A stretch of DNA of 15,956 bases from Clostridia bacterium. Its GTDB lineage: Bacteria; Bacillota_A; Clostridia; Oscillospirales; Acutalibacteraceae. Position 1 is the stretch's first letter, and the number at the start of each line of letters is the position of its first letter. The position numbers and the translations under genes were made by a program. The notes beneath the pieces were generated by a model. The model was not told the DNA's origin, searched no databases, and saw only the letters and a program-made list of their open reading frames with translations. The stretch is taken from contig JAFYUD010000166.1 of assembly GCA_017549665.1 (NCBI GenBank), positions 1 through 15,956 of the forward strand, read 5' to 3'. Shown here piece after piece: positions 1 to 6,831 of the stretch.

Positions 1-1378
1 CCCTTACATTTGTAAGATTGCAGACGGGAGCATCCATAAGCTTTTCGCCTGTAATTGTTGACACACCGCCTGTAAGAATCATCTCAAGCACCTTGGGAAG
101 ATTGAGCCAGCTGTTTGTTGTATTACCACTGTCCTTACCCATGATGAGAGGCTCCTGACAGCCTGCAACTGCAATATCGGGAAGGTCGCTGACTTCAATT
201 CCATACATGGGAAGAGTTTCGAAAAGTGAATCATCATTGAAAAGTGAAGGTGTAAGCACACCGGGTGAGAAGAAGAATCTGCCCATTTCTTCATAAAGCT
301 TTTCGGGAGTGTTCTTATGAAGCTTGACAGAGAGAATCGGCTGAGGGAGATTCATATCATAATAAGCATCCATGATTGCATAGGACATTGTATTTGTAAG
401 GTCATTGCCGTCAACGTCTCTGCCGCCGATAATGACGTTCTGTGAAATAGCCCAGCTTCTGTCACCAACATTGTAGAAAACAAGGAAATGCTTAAACAAT
501 TCAGCTGCTTCTTCACGGCTGAGCTCACCTCTGTAAGGCTCAAGCACTCTGTCAGCATTACCGACAGAAAATGCGTAGGGATTGGGAGCCTGTTCAAGAC
601 ACATAACTGTCCAGAGAAGAATGTAAAGCTGCATTGCCTCGTAAAGATTTTCAGCACCCTTTGAAAAAATATTCACAAGTGATTTCTCCATAAGCTCAAG
701 CTGTGCAAGTCTCTTTTCAGAGCAGTTTTTCTTCTGCTCTCTGATAATATCGATATATCTGCCTGCAAGAATCTTAACGCCTGAAAGTGCAATTGCGGCA
801 GCCTTATAAAATTCACCGTCTTTTGACTCAGCCTCTTTGATGAGAGCGTCAACACCGTACCTGAGAGCAGGACGGAAATCAGGAATAACGTGACCTGTAA
901 CCTGCTCAACAAAGAAAACAACTTCCTTTGTGTAATTCTCTGCGGCGGAATATGTCTCGTTGAGCATGCTTACCATTGAAGTTTTTTCTGTGTAAGCTCT
1001 CATGCTCTCAATTCTGTCTTTTGTAAATGTTGCATCAGGCTCGATATCGTTATAAATTGCAGTAGGATCACAATAGCCTGAAAATCCCTCTACTCTGAAG
1101 GAAGGATTGATAAGCGCATAGCTTTTTGCAAATGCATCACGCTGAGTACCCACAAAAACTGCATTTTCACTTATAAAAAGAGGTATGTTTTTAAGCACCT
1201 CACAAAGAAGATGCGCTTTTTTCACTTCGGGATCAAGTCCCTCGTACTTTGCCTCGTTATCACGCTCTGTTTCCTTTGCTATAAACCAGCCGTCAAGTCT
1301 CTTTATTGCTCTCTCCTCTTTGAAAAGAGCCTTTGCCATAGCTGTAAGCTCACCGTTTTCATATATTGAGTAAATCAT
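1..1378 (-). CDS. Glycyl radical enzyme, pyruvate formate-lyase/dehydratase family (partial, C-terminus off window)
   Basis: The frame is open from ATG at 1378 to the window edge and gives 459 residues without a stop. Family members have about 750-850 residues, so the C-terminal glycyl radical loop lies outside. Seen: GHVIPDF at residues 162-168, a GGRDVDGNDLTN stretch, and the thiyl-radical site AGCQEP with Cys407 and Glu409. The Cys-x-Glu pair is the pattern of dehydratase, decarboxylase and C-N or C-S lyase GREs; true pyruvate formate-lyase has two adjacent cysteines. The subfamily is therefore not PFL, but the substrate cannot be read from this half. The family is cytosolic and strictly anaerobic. 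The gene starts 12 bp after the activase stop codon, with GGAGA directly after that TAA, which indicates translational coupling. Family certain; exact reaction unknown. Confidence 0.93.
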   Translation of the reverse strand, partial: MIYSIYENGELTAMAKALFKEERAIKRLDGWFIAKETERDNEAKYEGLDPEVKKAHLLCEVLKNIPLFISENAVFVGTQRDAFAKSYALINPSFRVEGFSGYCDPTAIYNDIEPDATFTKDRIESMRAYTEKTSMVSMLNETYSAAENYTKEVVFFVEQVTGHVIPDFRPALRYGVDALIKEAESKDGEFYKAAAIALSGVKILAGRYIDIIREQKKNCSEKRLAQLELMEKSLVNIFSKGAENLYEAMQLYILLWTVMCLEQAPNPYAFSVGNADRVLEPYRGELSREEAAELFKHFLVFYNVGDRSWAISQNVIIGGRDVDGNDLTNTMSYAIMDAYYDMNLPQPILSVKLHKNTPEKLYEEMGRFFFSPGVLTPSLFNDDSLFETLPMYGIEVSDLPDIAVAGCQEPLIMGKDSGNTTNSWLNLPKVLEMILTGGVSTITGEKLMDAPVCNLTNVR

Positions 1379-1390
1379 AAAAACATCTCC

Positions 1391-2101
1391 TTATGTGCTG
1401 ATTATCTTTAATGAATGTGCTGTGAACACATCTGTGAATTCTTTTAATTTTTCATCCGTTACAAATCCGTTTTCAACCTTGTATTCCTCTTCCCACTTGT
1501 CCTTACCGTACTCGTGGTAACGGAGAAATTCAAATACAACATTGCTTGTATCATGCTCTGAAAAATACTCTGCAAAGCCTGCAGGATTTTCAGTGTTTAC
1601 ATTATTTATGAGAGGAATGCGGATATGGCACTGTCTGCCTGAAGAGCAGATATGTTCAAAATTGGCTTTCACATTTTCGTTACCAACACCGGTGAATTTC
1701 CTGAGAATATCACTGTCATAATGCTTGAAATCCATTATCAGATAATCAATATATTCAAGCAGTGCGGGAAGCTTTGCGCTTGTGCCGTTTGTTTCCGTGC
1801 AGGTATGTATATCCTTCTCCTTCAGACGCTTCAGAAGCATCAGCAATTCATCATGCTGCAAGCTTGCTTCACCGCCCGTAAAGGTAACACCGCCACCGCC
1901 GAAAAACATCATACGGCTTCTGAGAATTTCACCCTCAATTTCATCAATTGAGTACTCTTTTCCCCCGTCGGAATTCATACCCTCAGGGTTTGAGCACCAG
2001 ATACATTTCATGTTACATCCCTGAAGATGATAAACAAGTCTGTTACCCGGTCCGTCCTGTCCGAAATTGAAACCTTTCTGAAAAATCCGCAATGTAACCA
2101 C
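1391..2101 (-). CDS. Glycyl-radical-enzyme activating enzyme (radical SAM)
   Basis: It reductively cleaves S-adenosylmethionine to put the glycyl radical on its partner enzyme, here the GRE encoded immediately downstream. Counting from the GTG at 2101, it has 236 residues. Seen: DGPG at 16-19, the [4Fe-4S] motif CNMKCIWC at 29-36 (Cys-x3-Cys-x2-Cys), and GGE at 76-78 for SAM binding. Many activases of non-PFL GREs carry an inserted domain with two extra iron-sulfur clusters; the short spacing between the cluster motif and GGE leaves no room for it here, so this is the compact PflA-size form. The start is uncertain: TTG at 2092 (codon 4) has a better ribosome binding site, GAGGTGG, than the GTG at 2101. 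The gene is first in a two-gene operon. Confidence 0.95.
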   Translation of the reverse strand: MVTLRIFQKGFNFGQDGPGNRLVYHLQGCNMKCIWCSNPEGMNSDGGKEYSIDEIEGEILRSRMMFFGGGGVTFTGGEASLQHDELLMLLKRLKEKDIHTCTETNGTSAKLPALLEYIDYLIMDFKHYDSDILRKFTGVGNENVKANFEHICSSGRQCHIRIPLINNVNTENPAGFAEYFSEHDTSNVVFEFLRYHEYGKDKWEEEYKVENGFVTDEKLKEFTDVFTAHSLKIIST

Positions 2102-2119
2102 CTCAACATATACACTTTA

Positions 2120-2148
2120 ATTGTGGCACTTTATTCCTGCGCTGTCAA
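2120..2148 (-). promoter_or_regulatory. Promoter of the GRE activase operon
   Basis: On the minus strand, TTGACA (2148-2143) is followed after 17 bp by CACAAT (2125-2120). Transcription would start near 2113, leaving a leader of only about 12 nt before the GTG at 2101 or about 21 nt before the TTG at 2092. Confidence 0.7.
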
Positions 2149-2179
2149 GAGTTTTTTAATATAAATAACATATTTTTTA

Positions 2180-2208
2180 TTTACAAACAGCTTAATGTAA
2201 GTTATAAT
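2180..2208 (+). promoter_or_regulatory. Promoter of the glycerophosphodiesterase gene
   Basis: TTTACA (2180-2185), a 17-bp spacer and a perfect TATAAT (2203-2208) lie 17 bp before the start codon at 2225. The leader would be very short. Confidence 0.7.
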
Positions 2209-2214
2209 AACTTA
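2198..2214. promoter_or_regulatory. Perfect 8-1-8 palindrome over the -10 box, candidate operator
   Basis: TAAGTTAT and ATAACTTA are perfect inverted arms around A2206. They cover the -10 hexamer and probable start of the phosphodiesterase transcript. A repressor bound here would block the promoter; the regulator is not identified. Confidence 0.45.
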
Positions 2215-2224
2215 AAGGAAAGGG

Positions 2225-3067
2225 ATGATTGAAATGAAAAAGAAAATTATACTTGCAGTAATCGCAGTTTTTCTTGTTGCAGCAGGCATTGTCACAAAGG
2301 TTTACTGGAGTGAGATATTAAGCATACTGCCGAAAATCCCCGCAAAAACAGAAAACACTCAGATAACACTTATCGCCCACAGAGGCTTTTCCTCAGTTGC
2401 CCCCGAAAACTCACTTGCATCAATAAGGGAAGCCGGCGAAGCTTCATTTTACGGTGCAGAATTCGATATTAAGCTTACTGCCGACGGAGAATGGGTCGTT
2501 TTTCACGATAACAGCGTAAATTTCAGAACAAACGGTGAGGGCAACATCACCGAAATGACAAAAGAGGAAGCCTGCAAGCTCACAATCGATAAAGGCTACG
2601 GGCTTGACGAATATCCCGACGAAAAAATCCCCACACTGGAGGAAGCTCTTGAGGAATGCAAAAAAGCAGGCGTCGTGCCATTCATCGAAATCAAGCTCAA
2701 CGACGGTCAGAAGCCCGACTACAAAAAGCTTGCGGAGATAATAAAAAATGCCGGCTGTGACGACGTTGCGATTATCGGCTTCACAAGAGAATCACTTACG
2801 GAAACGAAGAAATATCTCCCCGAAGCAGAATACTGGCTTGTAATATCCGATGTCACTGACGAAGCGATTGAATTCTGCAAGGCAAACGGAATTGACGGCA
2901 TCGATTTCGACGGAAACAGCTTCAGCAACCACGACTACATAGAAAAAATCCACGAAGCAGGTCTAAAGTCAGGCGCATGGACAATCGACATCCGTGAAGT
3001 GGCAAAAATCCTCAGCGACAAGGGCGTGGAATACATAACAACAAATACAATTTATCGTGAAAAATGA
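2225..3067 (+). CDS. Membrane-anchored glycerophosphodiester phosphodiesterase (GDPD family)
   Basis: The family hydrolyses glycerophosphodiesters to glycerol 3-phosphate and an alcohol, in phospholipid or teichoic-acid turnover. It has 280 residues. An uncleaved-looking N-terminal membrane segment covers residues 8-24, so the enzyme domain probably faces outside. Seen: AHRG at 51-54 (H52, R53), APEN at 59-62, EFDIKLTADG at 79-88 (metal ligands E79 and D81), FHD with H94, and a later FIEIKL strand. These are the usual GDPD metal and catalytic residues, so it should be active. The ATG at 2225 has AAAGGA 5-7 bases before it; the ATG at 2234 (MKKKII) is also possible. It is transcribed alone, divergent from the activase and convergent with glnN. 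Confidence 0.93.
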   Translation: MIEMKKKIILAVIAVFLVAAGIVTKVYWSEILSILPKIPAKTENTQITLIAHRGFSSVAPENSLASIREAGEASFYGAEFDIKLTADGEWVVFHDNSVNFRTNGEGNITEMTKEEACKLTIDKGYGLDEYPDEKIPTLEEALEECKKAGVVPFIEIKLNDGQKPDYKKLAEIIKNAGCDDVAIIGFTRESLTETKKYLPEAEYWLVISDVTDEAIEFCKANGIDGIDFDGNSFSNHDYIEKIHEAGLKSGAWTIDIREVAKILSDKGVEYITTNTIYREK

Positions 3068-3070
3068 TAT

Positions 3071-3101
3071 AAAAAAACCGTGACGCAAGTCACGGTTTTT
3101 C
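3071..3101. terminator. Bidirectional terminator between GDPD gene and glnN
   Basis: A 7-bp stem CCGTGAC/GTCACGG with a GCAA loop is flanked by an A run on the left and a T run on the right. It can end transcripts of the convergent genes on both strands. Confidence 0.92.
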
Positions 3102-3104
3102 TTA

Positions 3105-5204
3105 TTATACTCCGAAAAGGAGATCTGTATATGTAGGATAGGGCATGTAATCGTCAGGAATGTCAACCTCAATTTCATCTGCCACGCTGCGGAGCGCATC
3201 CATTGCAGGAATAAGCACATCTCTCATATAATTTGCAAGCTCCTGACCCATTTTAATGCCTTTCTGACCTGCAACAGCTTCGTCAAGAGCAGCAATCTTC
3301 TTATACATAATATTGATACTCTTTGAAAGCTTTGTTGAAAGTAAAAATGTTGCATCATCTGTCACATCGATACCCACTGACATCTTCACAGCAAATGCTG
3401 CTGCAAGGTCTGATGAGTATTTGATTGCTGCGGGCAGGAACTGCTTCTTTGCCATTTCAAGCATTGTAAGAGCTTCTGCATTGACTGCCTTACAATAGTT
3501 TTCAGAAAGGATTTCATATCTTGAATGAACTTCAATCTCAGTGAAGATATGATGCTTCTCGAAAAGCTCAATATTCTTCTGAGCAATGTAATAAGGAAGT
3601 GCATCAGCAGTAGTCTTAAGGTTAAGAAGCCCTCTTCTTTCTGCTTCTTCAACCCATTCATCTGCATATCCGTTTCCGTCGAAGAGAATTCTGCTGTGAG
3701 CCTTAAGCTCTCTTCTGATAATTCTCATAACCTGATCCATAGGATTCTCAACGGATTCAAGCTCATCAGCAAACTGAGAAAGTGACTCAGCAACGATTGT
3801 ATTGAGAATGATGTTGGGACCTGCTACTGAAGCAGCAGAGCCGATCATACGGAACTCGAACTTATTACCTGTGAATGCAAAGGGAGAAGTTCTGTTTCTG
3901 TCTGTTGTATCCTTCATAAAATCGGGAAGAACATCAACACCTGTCTCCATCTTCACTCTTTCAGGGACATTTTCAAATTCAGTATCCTTCTTCTTGATAG
4001 CATCAACAATTGCAGAAAGGTCGTCACCGAGGAAAACTGAAACGATTGCGGGAGGAGCCTCACTTGCACCGAGACGGTGGTCGTTACCTGCAGATGCAGC
4101 AGAAACCCTGAGAAGGTCCTGATAATCGTCAACTGCCTTGATAACTGCAGTAAGGAAAAGAAGGAATGTGGTATTTGTCTTTGGGTCTTTGCCGGGGTCA
4201 AGAAGATTCTTGCCTGAATCTGTGGAAATTGACCAGTTATTGTGCTTACCGCTGCCGTTTACGCCTGCAAAGGGCTTTTCATGTAAAAGACAGGTAAGAC
4301 CGTGCTTCTTTGCAACCTTCTTCATAACCTCCATAGTAAGCTGATTATGGTCAGTTGCAAGGTTTGTTGTTGTATAAACAGGTGCAAGCTCATGCTGAGC
4401 AGGTGCAGCCTCGTTATGCTCAGTCTTTGCAAGGATTCCGAGCTTCCATAACTCTTCGTCAAGGTCGTGCATATATGCCATGACTCTGGGCTTGATTGCA
4501 CCGAAGTAATGGTCATCCATCTCCTGAGATTTGGGTGACTTTGCACCGAAAAGAGTTCTGCCTGTAAGAACAAGATCCTTTCTCTTTTCGTAAAGCTCTC
4601 TGTCAACAAGGAAATATTCCTGCTCGGGACCTACTGTGGAGATAACACGCTTTGCAGGCACGCCGATAAGATTAAGAACTCTTACAGCCTGCTTGCTCAG
4701 CTCTTCTGTTGAACGAAGAAGGGGTGTCTTCTTATCAAGCACCTCGCCTGTATATGAGCAGAAAACTGTGGGGATGCAAAGTGAATCATCCTTGATAAAA
4801 GCATAAGAAGTGGGGTCCCATGCAGTATAACCTCTTGCTTCAAAGGTTGAACGGATACCGCCTGAGGGAAAGCTTGAAGCGTCAGACTCACCCTTGATAA
4901 GCTCCTTACCTGAAAACTCCATAATTACCTTGCCGCCGGGAGCAGGAGTGATGAAGCTGTCGTGCTTTTCGGCAGTGATACCTGTCATAGGCTGGAACCA
5001 ATGGGTATAGTGAGTTGCACCCTTGCTGATTGCCCATACCTTCATTGCATGTGCAACGGCATTCGCAAGAGTAATATCAAGCTCCTTACCCTCTTCAACT
5101 GTTTTATGGAGAGATCTGTAAACCTCTTTGGGTAAAGTTTCACGCATAACCTCATCGTTGAAAACCAATGAGCCGAAAATTTCGGGAACGTTATTACAAG
5201 CCAT
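3105..5204 (-). CDS. glnN: Glutamine synthetase type III
   Basis: It makes glutamine from glutamate, ammonia and ATP in the cytosol. Its 699 residues fit the large type III class (about 700) and not type I (about 450). Seen: SFPSGGIRSTFEARGYTAWD at 111-130, the glutamate/metal site GPEQEYFL at 192-199, NEAAPAQHELAP at 264-275, and GVNGSGKHNNWS at 314-325. These are the ATP, metal and substrate strands of the GS fold in their type III versions. The ATG at 5204 is preceded by AAAGGGG. The gene is alone in its transcript, with its own promoter at 5277-5306 and a terminator-like hairpin in its leader, so it may be controlled by attenuation. No glnK, amt or glnR gene is nearby. Confidence 0.97.
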   Translation of the reverse strand: MACNNVPEIFGSLVFNDEVMRETLPKEVYRSLHKTVEEGKELDITLANAVAHAMKVWAISKGATHYTHWFQPMTGITAEKHDSFITPAPGGKVIMEFSGKELIKGESDASSFPSGGIRSTFEARGYTAWDPTSYAFIKDDSLCIPTVFCSYTGEVLDKKTPLLRSTEELSKQAVRVLNLIGVPAKRVISTVGPEQEYFLVDRELYEKRKDLVLTGRTLFGAKSPKSQEMDDHYFGAIKPRVMAYMHDLDEELWKLGILAKTEHNEAAPAQHELAPVYTTTNLATDHNQLTMEVMKKVAKKHGLTCLLHEKPFAGVNGSGKHNNWSISTDSGKNLLDPGKDPKTNTTFLLFLTAVIKAVDDYQDLLRVSAASAGNDHRLGASEAPPAIVSVFLGDDLSAIVDAIKKKDTEFENVPERVKMETGVDVLPDFMKDTTDRNRTSPFAFTGNKFEFRMIGSAASVAGPNIILNTIVAESLSQFADELESVENPMDQVMRIIRRELKAHSRILFDGNGYADEWVEEAERRGLLNLKTTADALPYYIAQKNIELFEKHHIFTEIEVHSRYEILSENYCKAVNAEALTMLEMAKKQFLPAAIKYSSDLAAAFAVKMSVGIDVTDDATFLLSTKLSKSINIMYKKIAALDEAVAGQKGIKMGQELANYMRDVLIPAMDALRSVADEIEVDIPDDYMPYPTYTDLLFGV

Positions 5205-5230
5205 ATTGTAATTCCCCTTTCAGGATGTGT

Positions 5231-5264
5231 ATAAAAGAAAAGGTGCCGAGGGCTATCCGGCACC
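5231..5264 (-). terminator. Terminator-like hairpin in the glnN leader
   Basis: On the minus strand, GGTGCCG pairs with CGGCACC (5264-5258 with 5248-5242) around a 9-nt loop and is followed by TTTTCTTTT. It has the form of an intrinsic terminator. It lies downstream of the glnN promoter, starting about 5 nt from the expected transcript start, and upstream of the glnN ribosome binding site. It may end transcripts from the dockerin gene, attenuate glnN, or protect the 5' end. Confidence 0.75.
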
Positions 5265-5276
5265 AAGTTAATATAA

Positions 5277-5306
5277 ATTATAAATCTATATAAAGCCGTT
5301 TGTCAA
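5277..5306 (-). promoter_or_regulatory. Promoter of glnN
   Basis: On the minus strand, perfect TTGACA (5306-5301) is followed after 18 bp by perfect TATAAT (5282-5277). The start should be near 5269, giving a leader of about 65 nt. Confidence 0.8.
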
Positions 5307-5369
5307 TAGTTTTTTACCGTTTCGGCATGTATCACAAAAAGCAATATATAATGTATAGATCAGAATACA

Positions 5370-5385
5370 TTGTGACGAATCACAA
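5370..5385 (-). other. UUCG stem-loop over the dockerin gene stop codon
   Basis: On the minus strand, TTGTGA and TCACAA form a perfect 6-bp stem closed by TTCG. The stem includes the TGA stop codon. No T run follows, so it is more likely a 3'-end stabiliser than a terminator. Confidence 0.45.
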
Positions 5386-6489
5386 GCCTGCCGCAATTCT
5401 GAGAATCTTTCTTGCATCAGCTGCGGTAACCTTTCCGTTGCTGTCAAAATCAGCAAGTGCTCTGATATCATCCGCAGGAGTGTCAAGACCTGCTGAGATT
5501 CTTAATGCGCTTCTTGCATCTGATGCTGTGACTGTACCGTCACAATTTACATCACCCTTTGATATAAGTGAGTAATCTAAAATCTTTTCTTCAAGCCCCG
5601 ACATATCAACATGAATATTTTCTGTTGTTCCGTCCTTATAAATAACCTCTGCTGTTGCTGAAAGATTATGTATACCTGCTTGTTTTTTTATAAAATTGGT
5701 GTAATAGTGAATCTGACTGTAATCATCAACGTTATAACTTGAAATAATCTGATCATAGCCAATGTCTGTTTCTTCCCATGATACAAAATAGTCTAAATGC
5801 ACATCACCGCTGTAGGGATTACTGATACCAAGAATATTTTTGTCGGCAGTGAAATGAATAATGAACTTGTCGACATTATGATACTTGCCGTTAAGATTCA
5901 GATCTATCCACATAAAGTTATTATCATTTGCATCCGGTTTGAAAAACATAGAGCCGAAATTAAGCTCTAAATTGTTTTCAGATTTAATTTCAGTTATAAC
6001 ATTTTCAAACTCAACATCAAGGTCAACCCTGTTTCCCTCAAGGTCAATACCGTATGCGGTTGCGGTAAGTTCTATTTTTCCTTCTGCTTCAACTGAAAAA
6101 GAAATCATACCGTCACAATATTTATCCTGATACTCTGTGCCGAGGTAATCTCTGTTGAATCTTGCTATGAAATAAGCTTCCTTACCGGAACCAACAATAC
6201 TTTTGAACGTAACAGCATCATCTGTTACATGAGCATTTTCAAATTTCAGAACATCATTATTGTTGCTGATTTTGACTTCAATGTACTCATAATCCGAAAT
6301 TTTATCAAAAGATACGTCGAGATGTAAAAAGTGGGTATCTGGTGCTGCTTTATCAATGAATAAAACAGTACCGCTGACATGTGCGGCTCTCATTGCTATT
6401 TTTACTGCATCTTTTTCCTGAGCAAAAACAGGCAAGGTAAGTCCTGTGAGCATCATAATTCCAAGAAACACACATAAAATTTTTTTCAT
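5380..6489 (-). CDS. Secreted dockerin type I protein of unknown function
   Basis: The product has 369 residues. A signal peptide covers residues 1-23 (MKK, a hydrophobic core, then PVFA before QEK). Residues 24-310 are rich in beta-strand-like alternation and match no domain I can name; two similar-sized blocks (about 25-155 and 160-290) suggest two sandwich domains. Residues 311-369 are a dockerin with two calcium loops: DVNCDGTVTASD at 313-324 and DFDSNGKVTAAD at 347-358, each followed by an ALRISAGL or ILRIAAGL helix. In the second loop, position 5 is Asn351 in place of Asp. A dockerin binds a cohesin, so the protein probably docks to a scaffold or cell-surface cohesin. No carbohydrate-active domain is recognisable. 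The start has an excellent AAAGGAGG site. The gene is transcribed alone. Confidence 0.9.
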   Translation of the reverse strand: MKKILCVFLGIMMLTGLTLPVFAQEKDAVKIAMRAAHVSGTVLFIDKAAPDTHFLHLDVSFDKISDYEYIEVKISNNNDVLKFENAHVTDDAVTFKSIVGSGKEAYFIARFNRDYLGTEYQDKYCDGMISFSVEAEGKIELTATAYGIDLEGNRVDLDVEFENVITEIKSENNLELNFGSMFFKPDANDNNFMWIDLNLNGKYHNVDKFIIHFTADKNILGISNPYSGDVHLDYFVSWEETDIGYDQIISSYNVDDYSQIHYYTNFIKKQAGIHNLSATAEVIYKDGTTENIHVDMSGLEEKILDYSLISKGDVNCDGTVTASDARSALRISAGLDTPADDIRALADFDSNGKVTAADARKILRIAAGL

Positions 6490-6788
6490 ATAAATTACCT
6501 CCTTTTATAATTATAAACACCTGAAATTATAAAAACGGTTACAATTATCTGAAATAATTTTTTTTTACAGATTTTTTGTTACCATACCGGCAATACCCTT
6601 TCTGTCACAATTAATATACTTTCAGTGCTTCCGATATGTATTTGTGCACTTTTACAATATCATGAATTTATTGACAAGTCAATTATTGTGAAAATTTTTG
6701 TTATACATAACACAGTTCTGCACTTCTTTTCAATAATATATAACACACAGAAAGAAACAATGTAACATGATGTCAGAAAAAATTCTTC
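6490..6788. other. Intergenic region upstream of the dockerin gene
   Basis: This AT-rich gap of about 300 bp holds the probable dockerin promoter and a long leader of about 160 nt. The leader has weak pairing potential, such as an imperfect TTGTGAC/GTAACAA stem at about 6568-6613. I match it to no riboswitch family and see no further gene. Confidence 0.5.
6654..6682 (-). promoter_or_regulatory. Probable promoter of the dockerin gene, with palindrome at -35
   Basis: On the minus strand, TTGACT (6682-6677) is followed after 17 bp by TATTGT (6659-6654). The -35 box lies inside an inverted repeat, ATTGAC-aa-GTCAAT (6670-6683), a possible regulator site. Confidence 0.5.
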
Positions 6789-6818
6789 AAAAAAAGACAG
6801 CCGCCTGAGCGACTGTCT
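6789..6818 (-). terminator. Terminator of the metallophosphoesterase gene
   Basis: On the minus strand, AGACAGTCGC and GCGGCTGTCT form a 10-bp stem with one G-U pair and a TCAG loop, followed by a run of T, 14 bp after the stop codon. Confidence 0.93.
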
Positions 6819-6831
6819 GAATCAGATAATC

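Noticed and set aside
3313..4609. Several open frames inside glnN on both strands
   Set aside because: They overlap a complete, well-conserved glutamine synthetase and look like shadows from its codon use.
6490..6660. Riboswitch in the dockerin leader
   Set aside because: I looked for c-di-GMP-, cobalamin- and c-di-AMP-type core motifs and found none; only weak stems are present.
6671..6712. Plus-strand promoter from TTGACA at 6671
   Set aside because: No -10 box lies at usual spacing and no plus-strand gene follows; the match is part of the inverted repeat.
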